DNA of 64,000 bases from positions 62,001 to 126,000 of the forward strand of contig JAESUZ010000135.1 of NCBI GenBank assembly GCA_017311185.1, given 5' to 3'. Shown piece by piece: positions 45,952 through 56,479 of this stretch. A program made the position numbers and the translations under genes. The DNA comes from Proteles cristata cristata. Its lineage: Eukaryota; Chordata; Mammalia; Carnivora; Hyaenidae. The number at the start of each line of letters is the position of its first letter. The first letter of the stretch is position 1. A model generated the notes under the pieces. That model saw nothing but the letters and a program-made list of their open reading frames with translations. It ran no database searches and had not been told where the DNA came from.

Positions 45952-47077
45952 AAATCTCTCCCGTATTATTTTTATTGGATTGCTTATTTTCTTATTGAGT
46001 TTTGAGAGTTCCTTATGTGTTTTGAATACACAGTCCTTTATCAGATACGTGGCTTGCAAATACCTTCTCCTGGTCTGTGGATTCTTTTCATTCTCTTACC
46101 AGAGTCTTCAAAGAGAAGAGATTTTGAATTTTGATGAAGTCCGGTTTATCCATTTGTTTTTTCTTGTTTGGTTTTGTTATTTAGAAAGATCTGCCTGTCT
46201 CGAGGTCACAAAGGTGTGCTCCTCTGCTTTCCAGTAGATGGTTTATGGTTCCAGACACAATAGATCACACATTATTTTTTATGCATGGATTCAATTACTC
46301 CATTGTATAGCATCATTCGTTAAAAAGTTTTCGTCTCTTACTTGAATGATCCCTGTATAAGATATCTTCGTAAGGACAAAGTATCTTTGTAAAGGATCTA
46401 TTTCTGGACCGTCTTTGTTCTACACATATATTTGTCTGCTCTTATGTCAATATCATAAATGCTCGGTTACAGAAAACTTGATTACTAGCTTTATAGTGAG
46501 TCTTTCAGAAGTTTGAGTCCTCTAAATTTGTTCTTCTTCAAAATTGTTTTGGCTATTCTACACTCTTTGCATTTTCATACATATTTTAGCATCAGCTTGT
46601 CGATATCTACTAACCAGCTTTGCTGGTTTTATTGCTTTATTGAATTCTTGAAATTTTAGGTGGATTTGGAATAAAAAGGGACATCTTAAAGATCTTCGGT
46701 CCTCTAATGCATGAACGTAGTGGTGTATCTGCCCATTTATTAAATTAAATCTTTAATTTCTTTCACCATTGTTCTGTAGAGATCATACACCCATTTCATT
46801 AAATTCATTTCTAAATATTTTGTTTTTGTTGCTATTATCGATGGTGTCCTTTTCGATTCTCTTCTACTTCCTTGTTGCTAGTATATATAAACATGAGTTT
46901 TATGTATCAATCTTGTATTCTGAAGGCTTGCTAAATTCACTTAATTTTTCTAGGTTTTTTAAAATTTTCTTTATTAAGATTTTTAAATTTTCTGTTTACA
47001 GGATCATGTTGCCTGTGAATAGAAACAGCTTTATTTCTTTCTTCCAATATGTATTTTGTTGTTGGTGCTGTTATTGT

Positions 47078-47541
47078 TGTTACCTGTGAGAAATAAGCCC
47101 ACTGACCCAGTCAAAGGAGGGATGCAGAGACTTGGAACACAGTAAAGTAAGGCTTTAATCAGCATTCTTGAAAGAGCAGATGTCTGTTGGGTAGGCACAC
47201 TGGGGGCAGTTACAGCAGACAATTTATCTCCCAGCATGCAAGTCCCTCCCCTGGTTCCTCATTGGCTGAGTGCTACAGAGACAAGTCCCTCCCCTGGTTC
47301 CTCATTGGCTGAGTGCTACAGAGGTTACAGCCTTACCTGGATGTCACCTATGCCCATGTAGTCTGATTGGAACAAATGTACATTCCCTGAGGTGATGCAG
47401 AGACTTTCAGTCCCTCCTCCCTTTATAGTTTGTTGCATGCTCATTGCAAAGCCCATGAAAATAAGCCTATGAAAATAAGCGCAAAAAATGGAGAGGGGAA
47501 GAAGAACCAAGAAGCGAAGTGTCTAAAGGTCGGGGATTCCA
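47078..47541 (-). mobile_element. Solo LTR inside the L1 (464 bp)
   Basis: The element begins 'tgttacctgtgag' and ends 'ggattcca', so it has TG..CA ends, with 'ttgt' on both sides (47,074-47,077 and 47,542-47,545). The L1 text is interrupted exactly here. On minus it has two CCAAT boxes in a 43-base tandem repeat (about 47,263 and 47,306), a TATA-like 'gataaatt' near 47,221 and an ATTAAA at 47,154-47,159, in LTR order. The right duplication merges with a (TG)n run, so the exact end is less certain than for the other two LTRs. No internal retroviral genes are present. Confidence 0.8.
47239..47324 (-). repeat. 43-bp tandem duplication with CCAAT box in LTR U3
   Basis: Bases 47,239-47,281 and 47,282-47,324 are nearly identical 43-base units, each with 'attggctgagtgctacagag' ('CCAAT' on minus). 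Direct repeats in U3 are typical retroviral enhancer duplications. Confidence 0.85.
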
Positions 47542-48440
47542 TTGTGTGTGTGTGTGGGGGGAGGCGTTGTACATATTTCCAGTAGGTTGTAAATCTACTG
47601 TTAACTAGGCAGCACAGCTTTTATTTGATATTTCTGAAAATGATTCCTCTCCCTTCTCACATTACCTTGCTGCACGGGGCTAGAACCTCTGGAATGATGT
47701 TGAATAGAAGCGATAAGATGAGACATCCTTGCCTTGTTGTTGTGGAGAAAAGTCTTCTGTGTTTCAGTATCTCCAAATTACACTAACAATAAGCAAGTTG
47801 TTAACTGCATGCATTTCCTACATGCATCTTATTAGCCTGAAGATGTTTCCTTCTCTTGCTACTTTGCTGAAAGATATTATCAGAAATGGGTATTGAATGT
47901 TCTCAAATGCTTTTTTCTGCCTTGATGATGGTCCCCGTTATTTCCCCCTTTTATCTTGTTAATATGATGATGTGTATTGATTGAGTTTTGAATGTTAAAC
48001 CAAACTTGCATTCCTGGAATAAGTCATTGGCTTCTATTTCCTAATATTTTGGTCAGGATTTTTGTGTTTCTAATTAAGAGGGATATTGATCTGTAATTTT
48101 CTCTTCTTGTAATGTGTGGTATCAGGATTATGTTGGCCCTCTAGAAAGAGTAGGGAAGCATTCCCATCTCCTCTATGTTCTGCAAGAGACTGTGTAAATT
48201 AGAATTATTTCATCCATAAATGATAGAATTCCCACTGTGAAGCCCTCTTGTCCTGGAATTTTCTTTGCAGGAAATTTTTTTATTGCGACTTTAATTTTTT
48301 TAATCAGTCAAAACGTCATTCAGAGTTTTAATTTCTTTTTTTGTCTGTTTTGGTAAGTTGTGTTTTTCAGGCAATCTATTAATATCATCTAGGTTGCCAA
48401 ATTCATTAGCATAAGTTGTTCCTGTTATTGAAAACTTTAA

Positions 48441-49620
48441 CACCTCCTTTCATTAGACAAGAAAGTAAAATGAAACATCAGTGAAGATATAGAATACTTA
48501 AATAATACCATCAACAACCACGTCCAAATTGTTATTTATTGACTATTACAGCGAATACTGCAGGATACACATTCTTTTCAAGTAGTCATGAAGTATTCAC
48601 CTCATATATATTACAGGCCAGACTATAAAACAAGTCTCAAAAGTTGTATTAAATTAGACATTAATCAAAATAAGCTATTCTTCATACCCATTAGGATAGA
48701 TATTATAAAGAGAAAAATAAAAGCTAACAAGTGTTGGTGAGGATATAGAGAAATTGGAACCCTTATGCGCTATTGATGAGAATGCAGTTGAAAGCAGGGC
48801 CTCAAAAAGATATTTGCACACCTTTTTTTTGTTTTTGTTTTTTTAAATTTTTTAACATTTATTTTTGAGACAGAGAGAGACAGAGCATGAGCAGGGGAGG
48901 GACAGAGAGAAAGGGAGGCACAGAATCCAAAGCAGGCTCTAGGCTCTGAGCTGTCAGCACAGCACACGGCGCTCCAACTCATGAACTGTGAGATCATGAC
49001 CTGAGCCGAAGTTGGATGATTAACCGACTGAGCCACTCAGGTGCCCCTGCACACCCATGTTTATGGCAGCATGATTCACAGTAGCCATGCCATGGAAACA
49101 ACTCAAGAGACCACTGGCCGATGGATGGGGAAACAAATGTGGTCTGTACACACACTGGAATATCATTCAGCTTTCCCAGAGAAGGAATTTCTAACACAGG
49201 CTACCACAGGAACAAACCTTGAGGACACTGTGCCACATGAATAAGTCTGTCACAAAAAGACAAATCCTGTACAATTCCATTCATACGAAGTTCCTAGAGT
49301 CAAATGCATAGAGACACAAAGTAGAATGCTCTTTGCCAAGTGCTGAAGGGAGAGGGAAATGAAAGGTGTTGTTTCATGGGGACAAAGTGTCCATAATGCG
49401 AGATGAATCACCAATCCAGGGCACAGCCTAGAGAATTTACCTTCCAGTAACATCAAATGAAGGTCAAGAAGAAAACATCTGAGTTCTGGAGACGGATGGT
49501 GGTGATGGTGGTACAAAACGGGGAATGTATTTAGTGCCACTGAACTGTGCACTTAAAAATGATGAAGAAGGTCGTTTTCGTGTCATGTTTATTTTACCAC
49601 AATTAAAAATAAAATTAAAA
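48441..49620 (+). mobile_element. L1 fragment, sense, decayed
   Basis: The order is endonuclease-region text ('gaatactgcaggatacacat', 'ttcttttcaagtagtcat'), a jump to ORF2 C-terminal text ('gttggtgaggatatagagaa'), then after a SINE 'tttatggcagcatgattcac' and the 3' end near 'ccacaattaaaaataaaatt'. It abuts the antisense L1 head to head at about 48,440. Confidence 0.75.
48823..49047 (-). mobile_element. CanSINE (antisense)
   Basis: From a T-rich tail to 'actgagccactcaggtgcccc'. The duplication 'tgcacacc' lies at 48,815-48,822 and 49,048-49,055, in the sense L1. Confidence 0.93.
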
Positions 49621-49795
49621 AGCTATCTACACAATCTCAAAAATACTTGAATATTAAGCAATCCACTTTTAGGTAAGTGATGAATAAAAAAGCCACAAGG
49701 GAATTTTAAAATATTTTGAACTGAGAGATAGTGAAAACACCGCATTTTGAATTTGCGTGAAGCCAAGAGGCTTAGAGGAGATTGAAAGCTCTTCA

Positions 49796-50425
49796 CGATG
49801 GTTAATTTTTGTGTGTCAGCTGGATTGGGCCACAGGGGTGCACAGACGTTTGGTCAGAATATTCTAGGTGTGTCTGTGAGCATGTTTGTGGGTAAAGTTA
49901 ACATCTGGAAAAGAAAAGGGGGTGTGCACCTGGCTGGCTCAGTCTTAGAGTGTCTGACTGCTGATCCCAGCATGGTGAGTTCCATGCTGGGCATGGAGCC
50001 TACTTAAACAACACAAACAAACAAAACCATCTGACTGGGTAGCCTGAGTAAAGCGGATTGCCCTCCTCAAGGGGAGATCCAATCAGCTGAAAACCTGAAG
50101 AGAATAAAAGCTGAGTAAGAGGGAACTTCAGTTGCCCAACTGCTTCAGCTGAGCTCTCCAGTCTCCAGTCTTCAGACTGAACCTATAGCCCAGGGCTCTT
50201 CCGTCTCAGGCCTTCAGATTCTGACTGCAACACCATTGACTGTCTTGGGTCTCTTGCTGGCTGGCCACAGCTCTTGGGATTTGCAAGCCTCTGTCTGTAA
50301 TTGTGTGAGTCACGCCTTATAATGAATCTCTTTAGGCATGCACACACATGCATGTGTACACATGTACACGCATATCCTATTCTCTCTGTTTCTCTGGAGA
50401 ACCCTGCGAATGCAGCTCCAAACAG
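49796..50425 (+). mobile_element. Ancient LTR-like repeat split by a short SINE
   Basis: It begins 'gatggttaatttttgtgtgt', passes 'agtaaagcggattgccctcc' and 'ttgtgtgagtcacgccttat', and ends 'ttctctggagaaccctg'. This is a recognisable, widely dispersed mammalian repeat of LTR type, whose exact name I do not assert. A short SINE interrupts it at about 49,918-50,026. Confidence 0.65.
49918..50026 (+). mobile_element. Short-form CanSINE
   Basis: It begins 'ggggtgtgcacctggctggc' and ends 'gctgggcatggagcctactt' plus an (AAAC)n tail. It splits an older LTR-like repeat. Confidence 0.85.
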
Positions 50426-50449
50426 TTATATCAGAAAAGAATAAACTTT

Positions 50450-50583
50450 GGGGCACCTGGCTGGCTCACTCAGAAAGGCATGTGATTCTTGATCTCAGGG
50501 TTGTGAATTCAAGCCCCACGTTGGATGTAGAGATTACTTAGGTAAATAAGACCAAAAAAGAAAAAAAAGAGAGAGAGAGAGAG
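50450..50583 (+). mobile_element. Short-form CanSINE with a GA-repeat tail
   Basis: The head is 'ggggcacctggctggctcac' and the end 'ggatgtagagattacttagg', followed by an A-rich and (GA)n tail. The flank 'aagaataaacttt' lies at 50,437-50,449 and again just after the tail (50,584-50,597). Confidence 0.9.
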
Positions 50584-50594
50584 AAGAATAAACT

Positions 50595-50803
50595 TTTTTT
50601 TTAAAGGAACACTTTTCTCTGTTTTTTAATGTTTATTTACTTTTGAAAGAGAGAGCAAGCACAAGTGGGAGAGGGGCAGAGAGACAGGGAGACCCAGAAT
50701 CTGAAGCAGGCTCCAGGCTCTGAGCTGTCAGCATAGCTGAACCATGAGATCATGACCTGAGCTGAAGTCAGACTTTTAACTGACAGAGCCACCCAAGCAC
50801 CCC
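50595..50803 (-). mobile_element. CanSINE (antisense) in the preceding SINE's duplication
   Basis: From 'tttaatgtttatttactttt' to 'cagagccacccaagcacccc'. It is followed by a third copy of 'aagaataaact' (50,804-50,814), so it appears to have inserted next to the right-hand duplication of its neighbour. Confidence 0.88.
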
Positions 50804-51370
50804 AAGAATAAACTCTTAATAAAGTACGGAATCAACTCTCTAAGGACAGGCAGGAAGTTGAGATTACTTGGTCCTGCGTCCATATGTGGAAGAGCCAGGT
50901 GAATGCAGACAGCCAGGCTCCCGGATCTAGGACTTAATCCCCAGGCCGCATCTTGGCCTCTGGTCCTACCAATGGCTTGTGCCAGGTTTGCAGGCGACAG
51001 CAGTCAGAGAGAGGCCAGAGGTCAGGCTGACCATGTGTGGTATTCCCAAGGGCAGAATCTGGACCAGTGGATGGAGAGCAGCTCTAGCTGGCAAGGCAGA
51101 TTTGGGACTGATATAGAGTAGAACACACATGACAGACGAGTGAGAAGGCAGTGAATCCTTTGTCCCTGGAGGTGTTCAAGAGCAAGGTCAGACAATAACT
51201 TGTCCCTATGCACAGGCAAACCCTATAGTTAACATTCAAACCAGGATTGAATGGACACTCTTCAAGAAGCTATGTTCTGCTGTATTTATCTTTTTTTTTT
51301 TCTTTTTTAAGTGATTATCTTTTACAAGCCACAATTTTCGGGTTCTTGGTCTAAAGACCGTGAAGTATTT

Positions 51371-51593
51371 TATTTTTTATTATTAAAATTTTTTAAAATT
51401 TATTAATTTATTTTGAGAGAGACAGAGCCAGCGTGAATGGGAGGGGGTAGAGAGAGAGGGAGAGAGTGGGTCCCAAACAGGTCCAGTTAGTACAGAGCCT
51501 AATGCGGGACTTGACCTCATGGAACCCTGAGGTAATGACCTGAGCTGAAACCAAGAGTCAGACACTTCACCAACTGAGGCACCCAAGTGCCCC
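51371..51593 (-). mobile_element. CanSINE (antisense)
   Basis: From 'ttaatttattttgagagaga' to 'caccaactgaggcacccaag'. The flanks 'aagaccgtgaagtattt' and 'aagaccatgaagatattt' are a decayed duplication. Confidence 0.92.
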
Positions 51594-51734
51594 AAGACCA
51601 TGAAGATATTTTAAATGGAACCTGGCCCTTTTCCCTGTCTGAAAAGAAACATTTAAATGAGCAGAATTTACTTGTCCTTAAGAGTATAGAGAAGTCATTT
51701 GGACTTCACCCTAATCTTAGCCCCCAAATATCTT

Positions 51735-51870
51735 GGGCCCAGGCTCTGGGTCAGGCTCTGGGATGATGAGCATGTTATTCTACCTCTCTAGGTCTCAATG
51801 CGCTCATCTGTAAGATGGGTATAGTCATAAAAGTGTGCATTTGCTGGGTCTCTTAAAGCACGTTCCCAAT
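51735..51870 (+). repeat. MIR-like element
   Basis: 'attctacctctctaggtctc' with 'aatgcgctcatctgtaagat' and 'gggtatagtcataa' is a MIR core and 3' half. Confidence 0.65.
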
Positions 51871-52168
51871 TGTTGTGTCCTGTGCTTTGATTTTTCAGAG
51901 AGGATAAAAAGATCACAGAGAAAAGCAGCCTCTGAAAAGTAGAAAGCTGAGTGCACACAGAGGGTGTAATTTTCTTCTGCCCAGGAGGAAAAGACACCTC
52001 ACCTTTAATGGTGCTACAGGGTAGCATCTCTTTAGCATACAAACACAGCCAATTTTTGGCAAAAGACATATTTAGTTCTGTGACAGGAAAATATCTCATC
52101 CTAGCTCAGGGATCCGAATTTGGCATTTGAGAACAACGAACTGTTTCATGGCAGCTTCTGGACAGGCA

Positions 52169-52259
52169 TTTTACTTTATTTTATTTTATTTTATTTTATT
52201 TATTTATTTATTTATTTTTATTTATTTTATTTTATTTTTTATTTTATTTTATTTTAATT
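52169..52259. repeat. (TTTTA)n/(TTTA)n simple repeat
   Basis: About 90 bases of TTTTA and TTTA units on the plus strand (TAAAA on minus). It has no clear parent SINE. Confidence 0.95.
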
Positions 52260-52570
52260 TTAATGACTAATCTCCTTGGGTCGGAGTGTCTCTGAGCAAA
52301 ATAAATTAGGAGACTTATTAGTGTAGAGAAGATAATACAGATGGGGCCAGGTCCTGTTTTCATGGACATCTCCAACCCAGAACATAAAACTAAGAAAAGA
52401 GTTCTGATTTTTAAAAATCACATCCTTGGAAATATCCTTGACAGTGGCCTGGGTGTTAGGAGGACTGGGTTTTAATTCTTGCTCTACCAACCAAGTTTTC
52501 ATGTGACTCATCAGAAGCCATTTTCCTTGCTCCATTTCCAAATCTGTAGAGGATTGGTTTCACTTACCTA

Positions 52571-53385
52571 CTGTGACAAAACAGGAAATTAATGTTTTGA
52601 TATCTGCGCTCCTCTCCCCAGTTCCTGGCACAGAGCTCCTAAATCCCTTGGCATTTTCCAAATAATAAGAGGGTCTTTTGTTCTAATGAGGTGACTCTTG
52701 GTGAGCTCCTGAATAGCTTCAGCCTGGAGGCTGGTTCCAAGAAAGACCAGGCCATTATTAGAAGCTTAGAACTTTCTGTTTCCCTGACTCCCAATCCTCC
52801 AGGGAGGAGCGAGGAGCTGGAGATTGAATTAATGATCAAACATGCCTGCATGATGAGGCCTGAATAAAAGCCCGAAAGTGGGGTGTTCAGAGAACTTCCA
52901 CGTTGCTGAGCACATCCATGTACCAGGAGAATGGCACACTACAATTCATGGGGACAGAAGCCTCTGCACTTGGGACGCTTCCTGACCTTGCCCCACGTAC
53001 CTCTTCATCTGACCATTTTTCTGTAGCCTCTATACTAAACCAGGAAGTGTAAGTAATTGTTTCCCTGAGTTCTGTACACCATTCTGACAAATTATCAAAC
53101 CCAACAAGGGAATCAGGGGACCCTCAGTTTAGACCTTGTCAGTCAGAAGTATACATGAGAAGCTGAATTTGTGACAGGTGTCTGAAGGGGGAGACAATCT
53201 CATGAGATTGGCCCCTTAATTTGTGGGATCTGACACTATGTCCAGGTCGATAGCAATGGAAGTGAATTGAACTGTAGGACACCCACCTGGTGTAGAATTG
53301 TCTGATTTGTGGAAAATGCACACATCTGGCATCAGAAGTGACTTGAAGTGGGGTAGCAGTGTGAGAGTCACATAGAAGCACAGGA
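52571..53385 (+). mobile_element. Ancient LTR-type repeat, copy 2
   Basis: It begins near 'tgtgacaaaacaggaaatta' and shares with copy 1 (21,888-22,625) 'cctggca..gctcctaaatcc', 'ggagctggagattgaattaa', 'tccctgagttctgta' and 'ctgtaggacacccacctgg'-type text. It ends near 'gtgagagtcaca'. The family is unnamed, and the internal region is absent. Confidence 0.65.
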
Positions 53386-54029
53386 GTGCTCTGTCTATAC
53401 ACCTGCAGAGTTGTGAGAGGGAAATTACATTAGGAAAACAATTCTAACCCTGTAGGGAGCTCATCACCTAGTAGAAAAGATTCATGCTTCTTGCTTTAGA
53501 AGCATCCTTTGGGACACCTTCCTGCTCCCCTGTCCCTCCTCGACACTGGGTTGGAAGGTGTCTGATGGGCCCCCAGAACAGCATCTATCTTCTACTGTCT
53601 AGGGTAGCTTGCACTCTATTACTTTTAACTTTATTGTATTTTTTTATAGCCATTAGACACATTCGTGCAAAAACCTAAACTCTAGGAAAATATATAGGCA
53701 GAAACAAAAGCTCACCTACTATTCTGTGCCACAGATGAAAGCCTTGGTGTTCATTCTTCCCCGCTGGACTATTCAAAGTTCTGATCACCAGTTCCAAAAT
53801 GGGGCAAGGGTGTGGGGAAGTCCTCCTACACCACCAAGCTAGCCCAGCTATCCGGTAATTCATCACAGTTCTGACACTATCTACCCAGGGATAGTGCCCA
53901 ATCCCACAGGCTAAGGGCTCAGTCCCACCAGACTGCTTTCCATTTCAGATGCCAATCAACAGTCCAGGTTGTCACCTATGCTTCTGATCAATTGGCTATA
54001 AACCAGAGGTTCCCACAACCCATAACTTG

Positions 54030-54595
54030 AGTTTCTGTTAATTTGCTACAACAGCTTACAGATTGTAGGAAACCCATTTACTCACTTGATTGTTGATTTA
54101 TTATAAAAGATATTAAAGAGGGGGGAACAGTTAAATGAAAAGACACCTGGGGTGTCTCCCAGACAAAGGAACTTCTGTAGTCACAGACTGTGGGGCCCAG
54201 TGGTATATGGAACGATTCTGGTCCCCAACCTGGAAGCTTTCAATCCCCTCCTTTTTTTTTTTTTTTAATGGAGGCTTCACTACATAGGCATGATTGGTTA
54301 AATCATTGACCATTGGTGAAATCATTGACCATTGGTGATTGATTCCACCTCCAGCCCTTCTTCCCTCCCTGGAGGTCAGGGCAAGGGACTGAAAGTTCCA
54401 ACCCTCAATTCCTGGTTGGTTCCCATGGCAACCAGTCCCCACCCTTAGGTGCTTCCAGGAATTTGATTTATTAACATAAACCCAGTTGTGGTGGAAAGGG
54501 CTTTGGAATGATAAGACACTCATTTCACTGCAAGGGCTCTGAAGCAATTTTGGGAACTGAGGACAAGAGACCAAATATTGTAACACAAGATGCTC
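54030..54595 (-). mobile_element. Ancient LTR-type repeat, copy 3 (antisense)
   Basis: Read on minus, the phrases 'ggaattgagggttggaactt', 'ctccagggagggaag', 'gggctggaggtggaatcaat' and 'catgcctatgtagtgaagcc' match copies 1 and 2 in order. A 19-base tandem duplication with CCAAT lies at 54,300-54,337. Confidence 0.6.
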
Positions 54596-55500
54596 TTATT
54601 GCTCAGGAAATTTCAAGAGTTTGGGCATCTGTGAGCCAGGAACAATGGACATAGAGCAAGTATATATGAGAAACACATTTTGGTCATCTGAAAGATAAAA
54701 TGCATATCTCCCATAAATTATAAGATCTCAGGCACTGTAAAACACCTGAGACACCATTTTATCCTTCTCTGTATTCCCAGTTCATCTACTCAAGGAGCAG
54801 TTACCAGGGCACTCAACAAAATCTACTAAATGAACAATCCCTCCATTCATTGACTTCATTGCTTTTTTTTCTTTTTCCTTTTTTTGAAGCATGCTGTCTG
54901 CAGTAATAGATGCCTAATCTTTCATATAGTTACAAGAGCTCACAATCATTTTGTTTACATCGTGGCAAAAATTTGACTGAAGAAATTTTAAAGATCTTAC
55001 TGGCTTTATTCAGTGACTCAGGAATTAGGCAACATCCCATATAGCAGATGGAAAGGAGCTGGACAAAAGGAAGGATTTTTATAGGAAGAAGAGAGGGGAA
55101 TAGGGGAGTTCTACTAGTCAAAAAAGCAGGTTGGTTATTGCAAGGTTACTTTCCTACAGGGCATGCAGGGTCCGTGTGTCAGGCAGATTACTCAGCCAGT
55201 GCCGATCAGGCGATTCCCAATTCACCAGTTGAAGATTCCATTCCTGGGAGCGCAAACACTTTAGTTGAGTCTCGGTTTGGTGATGGAGTGCTAAACACAA
55301 GCAAAGCCAATTTGGGGCCCGTTGTCTTATTTTCAACAACATGGTATTTTGTCCAAACTATGGCACCCATGTAAAATTAGGCAGAAAACCAAAAGCATCC
55401 CTATTAGGAAGTTTTACTATACATTTAATACAAGTGTCAGTGAATATTTGGAAAATTTAAAACAAAAGGAAGAAGTGTCCTAGCTTTACCACCCAAGCAC
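54596..55500. other. Unassigned non-coding stretch
   Basis: There is no gene or clear repeat. A 13-base A run occurs at 55,501-55,513. Confidence 0.4.
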
Positions 55501-55610
55501 AAAAAAAAAAAAATAATTGTATTTTGGCATCTTCTCTTTTCAGTAAGTTCTTCTCTGATAGAATTTTTAGAATCTACTTTTCGATTTTAAAATTTATTCG
55601 ATTTTTATTA

Positions 55611-55676
55611 TTTTTAAAAATTTTTAATGTTTATTTTTTTGAGAGTGAGAGAGACAGAGCATGGGCAGGGAGGGGC
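55611..55676 (-). mobile_element. Truncated CanSINE (antisense tail part)
   Basis: Only 'ttttaatgtttatttttttg', a GA-rich part and 'cagagcatgggcaggga' remain. The head side is replaced by unrelated sequence. Confidence 0.75.
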
Positions 55677-55810
55677 TTCAGTCCAGGGATGGAGGCAGCC
55701 TCCTGCTATCTGAGCTCTGTACCTTGTTTCCTATTATTCCTCCATCCGTTTCAACATATTTGAGATCAGTTCTTTCCTTCTTTTTTTTAAATTAAAGTTA
55801 ACTACAAATA

Positions 55811-56028
55811 GGGGCGCCTGGGTAGCTTAGTCGGGTAAGCGTCCGACTTTCGCTTAGGTCATGATCTCGCGGTTCGTGGGTTCGAACTCCGCGTCGGGCT
55901 CTGTGCTGACTGCCAGCTCAGAGCCTGGAGCCTGTTTCAGTCTGTGACTCCCTCTCTCTCTGACCCTCCCCTGCTCTCTCTCTCTCTCTCTTTCTCTCTC
56001 TCCTAAGAAATAAATTAAAAAAAAAATT
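55811..56028 (+). mobile_element. CanSINE, young
   Basis: The head 'ggggcgcctgggtagcttag', the B-box-like 'gggttcgaactcc' and the body are well preserved. The flanks 'aagttaactac' at 55,795-55,805 and 56,029-56,039 are the same, followed by 'aaat'/'gaat'. Confidence 0.95.
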
Positions 56029-56479
56029 AAGTTAACTACGAATTATAAAGATACAGAAAAGTGTTCAGAGCACTTTTGCTCTGCATTTGCAACAAAATGT
56101 TGCAGAGCAAACACTGAAAACCACCACTCAGGATAAGAAACAGAAAGTTAATAACACCGGAAATAAACAATATATCCTTCCGGCTTGTTGTTTTCATGTA
56201 AGTCTATGAATTTGTGGCCTGTGCCATTCTGTAGGTTTAGGGCATCCTTTTTATTTCATGAATATGGTATATCTATCCATTCTTGTACTTCGTGAAATTA
56301 GAGATGCTTCCAGTTAGTTGGTTCACATTCACACACACACAAAAAAAAAAACAACAAAACTTCCTAATAAATATCCTTCCTTATGTCTCCTCGTACACAC
56401 GTGAGAATTTCTCCATAGCCATTTTGTCAAACTGTGGGTCATAACCTATTAGTGGGTTGAGAAATCGGTATAAGAGGTT

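Larger units (their letters stand above)
43750..48440 (-). mobile_element. L1 3' portion, antisense, host of nested insertions
   Basis: From 'gtataaatgataaactgcac' (3'UTR) the antisense L1 proceeds through ORF2 C-terminal text, 'cttatcagatacgtggcttg', 'ttggctattctacactcttt' and RT-region text ('gatgttgaatagaagcgata' near 47,700), to about 48,440. Insertions account for the gaps: a full SINE (44,012-44,233), a short SINE (44,604-44,711), a sense L1 (44,970-45,951) and a solo LTR (47,078-47,541). The host element must be older than all four. Confidence 0.88.
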
